In this document: positions 42,484 through 46,950 of the stretch, piece by piece
Numbering within the stretch: position 1 is the first letter of the stretch
Layout: each line of letters opens with the position of its first letter
Assembly: GCA_023954495.1 (NCBI GenBank)
Contig: JAMLIA010000021.1
Coordinates: forward strand, 1-46,950
Source: Thermomicrobiales bacterium
Lineage (GTDB): Bacteria > Chloroflexota > Chloroflexia > Thermomicrobiales > CFX8
Direction: 5' to 3'
DNA: 46,950 nt
Position numbers and translations under genes: made by a program
The notes under the pieces: generated by a model
The model's database searches: none
What the model was told of the DNA's origin: nothing
What the model saw: the letters and a program-made list of their open reading frames with translations, nothing else

Positions 42484-44423
42484 TGCCGCTTAGTGTGATC
42501 AAGCCGGTCACGGAAGCGCTCTCGAAGGCGATCGGCGTGCCGGTGTCGCTTGTCGCCAGCGCGCCATCGCCGGTGCGCCGCGCAATGATGGCCGCGACTG
42601 AGCAGCACGGCGTTGGCGCGGTCGCCGTGCAAGTCAATCACCATCGCTACCTTGCCTGTCGCTACGACACGGCGCGCGAATCGGTCGTCGTCCTCGGCCC
42701 CTATCGGAAAACCGACGATCCGCCGCAGGAGATCGCCACGCTTGATGCTGACGCTGAGGGGCGCGCAATCGCCGCACTGCATGTCGCGTCGGTCGGATTT
42801 CGTTCGGCGCTGGAAAACGAACGCAACCGGCTCAATCTCGCCTCGCAACTGGAGGTCGTCAGTCGTTCGGTGCTGGCCGTCACGAGCGAGCTGGAGCTGA
42901 ACACTGTTCTGCGCCGGATCGTCGATCTGGCAGCGGAGCTGGCCGGCGCGCGCTACGCCGCGCTGGGTATCCCCGGGTCGGACGGCGAGCTCGTTTCCTT
43001 CATTACTGCCGGGGTAACGGCAGAGGAAGAGGAGCGCATTGGGGAGCGGCCGCATGGCCACGGCATCCTGGGCTTGCTCCTGCGCGAGCAGCAGACGATC
43101 CGGCTGCCTGACCTGACGTTGCATCCGGAGTCGGTCGGCTTTCCCCCGAACCACCCGCCGATGCGGACGTTTCTGGGCGTCCCGATCGTTGCCCGCGGCA
43201 CCGTGCTCGGCAATCTCTACCTCACCGAGAAACGCTATCGCAGCGAGTTCACTGACGACGATGCCCGACTGGTCGAGCTGCTGGCGCGCCACGCAGCGGT
43301 GGCGATCGAGAACGCCCGCCTCTATGCGGCGCTTGATGAGCAGCAGGTACGGCTGCGGACGATCATCGACAAGCTACCGGAGGCGATCCTGGTGATCGAG
43401 CCGGGGGCGGAAGAGACGATCACGATGGCGAACTCGCAAGCCTCGGCGCTCGTGGGCTGGCCGATTACGCCGCCGATTAGCGTCGATCACTTTCTGGCGC
43501 AGAATCCGCGCTTCGATAGCCAGGGTGGTCGGGTCGACCGCAGCAGCATCCCGATGGTGCGCTCGCTGCAGGCTGGCGAGACGATTTCGCGGCACGAGCT
43601 GCGGCTGCTCCGGCCCAGCGGCGAGATGATCACGATTCTGGTCAACAGCACGCCCGTGCATGACCAGACCGGCGCAGTGAGCGCTGCCGTCGTCGTGTTT
43701 CAGGACATCACCCAGATCAAGGACGCCGAGCAGCTGAAGGACGACTTTCTGTCGCTCGTGTCGCACGAGCTGCGTACGCCGCTGACAACGATCCAGGGCG
43801 GTGCGGCGATGCTCCTGCGCGACTGGGATGCGCTGGACGATGAAAGTCGCCACGCGTTCCTCAGCGACATCGCGTCGGAGAGTCGCCGCCTGGCGAGCCT
43901 GATTGAGAACATGGTCCAGCTCTCGAACATCCGCGCCGGACGCCATCCACTGGCAACTGAGCCGGTCCTCGTCCGTCCGCTCGTGCAGCACACGATCCAT
44001 GCCGAGAGTCGGCTGGTGACTGACCGCGAGTTTCGCATGGCGCTTGAGCCGAACCTGATGCTCGATGCTGATCCGGAGTGGGTCGACCAGGTGCTGCGCA
44101 ATCTGATACATAACGCGGTGAAGTACACGCCGGACGGCTTGCCGATCGAAGTTGAGGCGCGCAGGCAGGATGGCTGGGTCGAAATGGCGGTGCGCGATTA
44201 CGGCCCCGGCATCGAGGAGACCGATCTGCCGTATGTCTTCGAGCGCTTCCATCGCTCCTCCGGCGCTCGCCGATCCAGCAAGCCGGGCATGGGGCTCGGA
44301 CTCTATCTCGCCCGTGTCGTCGTCGAGGCGCACGGCGGCCGCATCTGGATCGAAAGCCCGGACGACGGCGGCCTGCGCGTCGCCTTCCTGCTGCCAGGTA
44401 TTGATGAAGACGAACTGGACTGA
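42483..44423 (+). CDS. Sensor histidine kinase with GAF and PAS domains
   Basis: A 646-residue kinase partner of the OmpR-type regulator. No membrane helix is visible, so it is cytosolic. Residues about 1-120 are a GAF-like or unassigned N-terminal domain. About 125-285 is a GAF domain (VLRRIVDLAAELAGARYAALG, LGVPIVARGTVLGNLYLTEK) and about 290-405 a PAS domain (IIDKLPEAILVIEPG). The HisKA helix has phospho-acceptor His428 in SLVSHELRTPLTT, followed by the HATPase domain with Asn544 in HNAVKYTPD and GLGLYLARVVVEAHGG. It starts one base before the regulator ends. The signal detected through GAF/PAS is not known. Confidence 0.95.
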   Translation: MPLSVIKPVTEALSKAIGVPVSLVASAPSPVRRAMMAATEQHGVGAVAVQVNHHRYLACRYDTARESVVVLGPYRKTDDPPQEIATLDADAEGRAIAALHVASVGFRSALENERNRLNLASQLEVVSRSVLAVTSELELNTVLRRIVDLAAELAGARYAALGIPGSDGELVSFITAGVTAEEEERIGERPHGHGILGLLLREQQTIRLPDLTLHPESVGFPPNHPPMRTFLGVPIVARGTVLGNLYLTEKRYRSEFTDDDARLVELLARHAAVAIENARLYAALDEQQVRLRTIIDKLPEAILVIEPGAEETITMANSQASALVGWPITPPISVDHFLAQNPRFDSQGGRVDRSSIPMVRSLQAGETISRHELRLLRPSGEMITILVNSTPVHDQTGAVSAAVVVFQDITQIKDAEQLKDDFLSLVSHELRTPLTTIQGGAAMLLRDWDALDDESRHAFLSDIASESRRLASLIENMVQLSNIRAGRHPLATEPVLVRPLVQHTIHAESRLVTDREFRMALEPNLMLDADPEWVDQVLRNLIHNAVKYTPDGLPIEVEARRQDGWVEMAVRDYGPGIEETDLPYVFERFHRSSGARRSSKPGMGLGLYLARVVVEAHGGRIWIESPDDGGLRVAFLLPGIDEDELD

Positions 44424-44452
44424 TCGAGCAGTAGCCGGCAGCACAGTGGGTC

Positions 44453-44483
44453 GTCATTGCCAGCAATGGCGAGCAGTCCGATC
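44453..44483. repeat. Dispersed repeat module (CCAGCAATGGCGAGCAGTCC)
   Basis: A 26-base unit also found at 36848-36873 on the same strand and, with changes, inverted near 6020-6046. It lies in the 206-base gap between the kinase and SDR genes. The gap holds TTGACA at 44503-44508, a possible -35 box, but I see no good -10 partner. Confidence 0.75.
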
Positions 44484-44629
44484 CTGTCCCACTCAGCGGA
44501 GATTGACACACGGCTGTAGCACTATTGCGCTGCTTCACCACGCCCCTGCCACCAAACGCAGACCATACTGACACTGGCTGGCGCGTGGCGCGCCGACGCC
44601 GCCTTGTGATGCACAAACAGGAGGGCCAC

Positions 44630-45406
44630 ATGTCACTGCCACAGATATTTGACCTGACCGATCGCGTCGCCATTGTGACTGGCGCTGGCTCCGGGCTGGG
44701 CGTCATATTCAGCGAAGCCCTGAGCGAGGCCGGTGCGACGGTCGTCTGCGCCGACATTCAGCTCGATGCTGCCGAGAAGACGGCTGCAAGTCTCCGTGAA
44801 GTGGGGCGTTCGGCAGCGGCGGTCGGGGCCGATGTCTCCGACGCCGGGGCGGCGCGTGCCATGGTCGACGAGGCGGTGCGGCAGTTTGGGCGGCTGGACA
44901 TCATCGTCAACAACGCCGGTATTGCCGCCGTTGGTGCGCCCGAGGACGTCGATCCGGCTGAGTGGGCGCAGGTGATCGCCGTCAATCTCAGCGGCGTGTT
45001 CTACTGCGCACAGGCTGCGGCCCGCGCGATGATCGAGCTTGGCAACGGCGGCAGCATCATCAATATCGCGTCGATCCTCGGCGACGGCGCATCGCTGCCG
45101 GTGGCCGCGACCGCCTACGCAGCCAGTAAGGGCGGCGTCGTGAACCTGACGCGCGACCTGGCGGTCCACTGGGCAGAGCATGGCATTCGCGTAAATGCGA
45201 TCGGCCCGGCCTACTTCCCGTCCACCATGACTGAAGGCATCTTCGCCGAGCCGCAGATGCTGCAGGCAATTGAAGAGCGCACGCCACTCGGCCGCGTTGG
45301 TCGCCCGGAAGAGCTGCGCGGCCCGATTGTCTTCCTGGCCTCCGACGCCGCGTCGTATGTCACCGGCCAGACGCTGTACGTTGATGGCGGCTGGACGTCC
45401 TGGTAG
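44630..45406 (+). CDS. Short-chain dehydrogenase/reductase
   Basis: A 258-residue classical SDR. The cofactor motif is TGAGSGLG, the NNAG motif is in IIVNNAGIAAVG, the catalytic Ser is in NIASILGDG and Tyr/Lys are in AYAASKGGVV. The end LYVDGGWTSW is typical of the FabG/gluconate-dehydrogenase-like group. The ATG at 44630 has AGGAGG seven bases upstream. The open frame extends back to 44525, but that part has no domain similarity. It is transcribed alone between the kinase and tyrS. Substrate unknown. Confidence 0.93.
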   Translation: MSLPQIFDLTDRVAIVTGAGSGLGVIFSEALSEAGATVVCADIQLDAAEKTAASLREVGRSAAAVGADVSDAGAARAMVDEAVRQFGRLDIIVNNAGIAAVGAPEDVDPAEWAQVIAVNLSGVFYCAQAAARAMIELGNGGSIINIASILGDGASLPVAATAYAASKGGVVNLTRDLAVHWAEHGIRVNAIGPAYFPSTMTEGIFAEPQMLQAIEERTPLGRVGRPEELRGPIVFLASDAASYVTGQTLYVDGGWTSW

Positions 45407-45503
45407 GACGAAGCCGTCACATCGCCGTCGCATCCACTATGCTTACGGGATAATTTGCGTGGGCAGAATCGCGCCCGGTAGACGAGCATGTGGAGTGACG
45501 GCG

Positions 45504-46802
45504 ATGGCGAGGACGACGGAGCGCTCGACGGATATTGCACGACAGGCGGGGATGAACCCGCTGGACTACCTGCGCCAGCGCGGGTACGTGCATGATGTCA
45601 CCGATGAAGCTGGGCTGCGAGAAGCGTTCGACACCGGAGCCGTGACCCTCTATAACGGCTACGACGCCACCGCGCCCAGCCTGCACGCCGGAAACCTCGT
45701 CTCGATCATGATGCTCTCCAGCCTGCAGCAGTTCGGCCATCGCCCGATTGCCCTCGCCGGTGGCGGTACGACAATGATCGGCGATCCGTCCGGTAAGGAC
45801 GAGATGCGCAAGATGCTCACGGTTGAGGCGATCAACGAAAACCTCGTCGGCATCAAGGAGCAGTTCGCGCGCTACATCGACTTCGAGGGCGCTCGCTTCG
45901 GTACGAACGAGCCTGCGATGCTGATCAACAACGCCGACTGGCTACTGGAGTTGCGGGTGATCCCGTTCCTGCGTGACATCGGCCGTCACTTCTCGGTCAA
46001 CGAGATGCTCACGGCCGAGACCTACCGGCAGCGCCTGGAGACGACCGGCCTCAGCTTCATCGAGTTCAACTATCGTGTGTTGCAGTCGTACGACTTCCTG
46101 CACCTGTTCCGTACCGAAAACTGCATCCTGCAGACGGGCGGTTCGGACCAGTGGGGCAACATCACCGCTGGCGTCGACCTGATTCGCCGTGCCGATGGCG
46201 GCAAGGCGTTCGGGCTGGTGACGCCGCTGATTACGACCAGCGACGGCCGCAAGATGGGCAAGTCGGTCAGCGGTGCGATGTGGCTAGACGCCGATATGCT
46301 CTCACCGTTCGACTATTACCAGTTCTGGATCAACACGACCGACGATGATGTCGCCCGATTCATGCGTCTCTATACCTTCCTGCCGGAGGACTACATCAAC
46401 GACCTGACGTCCGTTTCCGGCGAAGCACTGCGTGAGGCGAAGGCGGTCCTCGCCTGGGAGGCGACGGCCCTGACACACGGCGACGCAGCAGCGGACTCTG
46501 CTGCCGAGCGCACCCGCATGCTGTTCACCGCCGCCAGCGGCACGATCTCCACCGACGAAGCTGCCGCCATCGCCGACGACCTGCCGCTCGCAGCCGACGC
46601 AACCCTCGCCGATGTCGTCATCGGCGCAGGCCTGGGCAAGTCACGCAATGAAGTACGTCGCCTGGCGGCGCAAGGCGGACTCAGCGTAAACGGCGAGCGT
46701 GTCGAGAACGTTGACGTTCCAGCGAGTGACCTGGATGATGTCCTCGTCCTTCGCGCCGGCAAGAAGCGCTTCCGAACGGTGCGTCTGGTTCGCGAGGGCT
46801 AG
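45504..46802 (+). CDS. tyrS: Tyrosyl-tRNA synthetase
   Basis: A 432-residue class I synthetase charging tRNA-Tyr. The HIGH-like signature is PSLHAGNLV, the tyrosine pocket region includes YNGYDATAPS and GGSDQWGNI, and the KMSKS loop is KMGKS. A C-terminal S4 RNA-binding domain is present (NEVRRLAAQGGLSVNGERVENVDVP). GGAG lies eight bases before the ATG at 45504; the frame is open further upstream into the SDR gene but without a start signal. A short GC hairpin with a T-run terminates it. I see no T-box leader in the 97-base gap upstream. Confidence 0.97.
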   Translation: MARTTERSTDIARQAGMNPLDYLRQRGYVHDVTDEAGLREAFDTGAVTLYNGYDATAPSLHAGNLVSIMMLSSLQQFGHRPIALAGGGTTMIGDPSGKDEMRKMLTVEAINENLVGIKEQFARYIDFEGARFGTNEPAMLINNADWLLELRVIPFLRDIGRHFSVNEMLTAETYRQRLETTGLSFIEFNYRVLQSYDFLHLFRTENCILQTGGSDQWGNITAGVDLIRRADGGKAFGLVTPLITTSDGRKMGKSVSGAMWLDADMLSPFDYYQFWINTTDDDVARFMRLYTFLPEDYINDLTSVSGEALREAKAVLAWEATALTHGDAAADSAAERTRMLFTAASGTISTDEAAAIADDLPLAADATLADVVIGAGLGKSRNEVRRLAAQGGLSVNGERVENVDVPASDLDDVLVLRAGKKRFRTVRLVREG

Positions 46803-46832
46803 CACGCAGGCAGGATCAAGATATCAGCAGGG

Positions 46833-46855
46833 CAGGCTCAGCAGCCTGGCTTTTT
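46833..46855 (+). terminator. Rho-independent terminator after tyrS
   Basis: CAGGCT (46833-46838) pairs with AGCCTG (46843-46848) around a four-base loop, followed by GC and five T residues. It lies 31 bases after the tyrS stop codon. Confidence 0.8.
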
Positions 46856-46858
46856 CCG

Positions 46859-46925
46859 TGTCATCGCCGTGAGGCGACGCCCCCGCGCAAGGTCGATGGC
46901 GGCTTCGGCGTATCGCATACGCCCG
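46859..46925. repeat. Repeat modules at the right edge
   Basis: TGTCATCGCCGTGAGGCGAC is a copy of the foldback A arm module, and CGGCGTATCGCATACGCC is a degenerate copy of the GGGCGTATGCAATACGCCC palindrome. No gene is seen after tyrS to the window end. Confidence 0.7.
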
Positions 46926-46950
46926 GCCGGAAACACGACCATCCAGCATG

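Overview
The window is a GC-rich bacterial chromosomal segment. It carries about 40 protein-coding genes, no rRNA or tRNA that I can see, one insertion sequence, and an unusual amount of dispersed palindromic repeat DNA between genes. The mix suggests a Chloroflexota bacterium, plausibly class Thermomicrobia (Sphaerobacter-like). It includes Thr/Pro-rich lipoproteins, a Tat/lipobox peptide-binding protein, a secreted lamin-tail protein, SH3/NlpC hydrolases, and DUF6220-like and Lon-like proteins. This placement is inferred from gene content; no marker RNA is present to confirm it.

Left part (1-9.5 kb): a catabolic and redox group. It has a PaaG-like enoyl-CoA hydratase/isomerase, a Baeyer-Villiger-type flavin monooxygenase tightly followed by an ACMSD-type amidohydrolase, an SDR, a small YozE-like protein, a PaiB-like FMN-binding protein behind a structured Trp-codon-containing leader, a nitrilase-family amidohydrolase and a LonB-type ATP-dependent protease.

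9.6-18 kb: three exported proteins (a lipoprotein, a tandem S51/cyanophycinase-like protein, an SH3-NlpC/P60 hydrolase) separated by foldback repeats. An alkylation-repair group follows on the minus strand (MFS transporter, Ada, AlkA, the last two overlapping by ATGA).

18-24.6 kb: a class-A beta-lactamase-like protein with a disturbed 3' end, a complete IS4-family element, a GH13 alpha-glucosidase, a SIMPL-domain protein, a small membrane protein and a zinc alcohol dehydrogenase.

24.6-32.2 kb: an MFS transporter, a secreted lamin-tail protein, and a minus-strand operon of an acetylpolyamine amidohydrolase/HDAC-like enzyme with a peptide/nickel-type ABC binding protein and two permeases, but no ATPase genes.

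33-46.9 kb: Tag glycosylase, a phytoene-desaturase-like oxidoreductase, an HtrA-like protease coupled to a LuxR regulator with a degenerate receiver, acetamidase, flavin reductase, a DUF6176-like protein, a CoA-transferase and a universal stress protein that both carry frameshifts, an OmpR-type response regulator/histidine kinase pair, an SDR and tyrosyl-tRNA synthetase.

The most notable non-genic signal is a set of foldback elements (12274-12704, 14216-14494, 32763-33057) built from shared repeat modules that also occur singly across the window. The leader upstream of the PaiB-like gene and the duplicated S51 protein with an inactivated second half also deserve attention.
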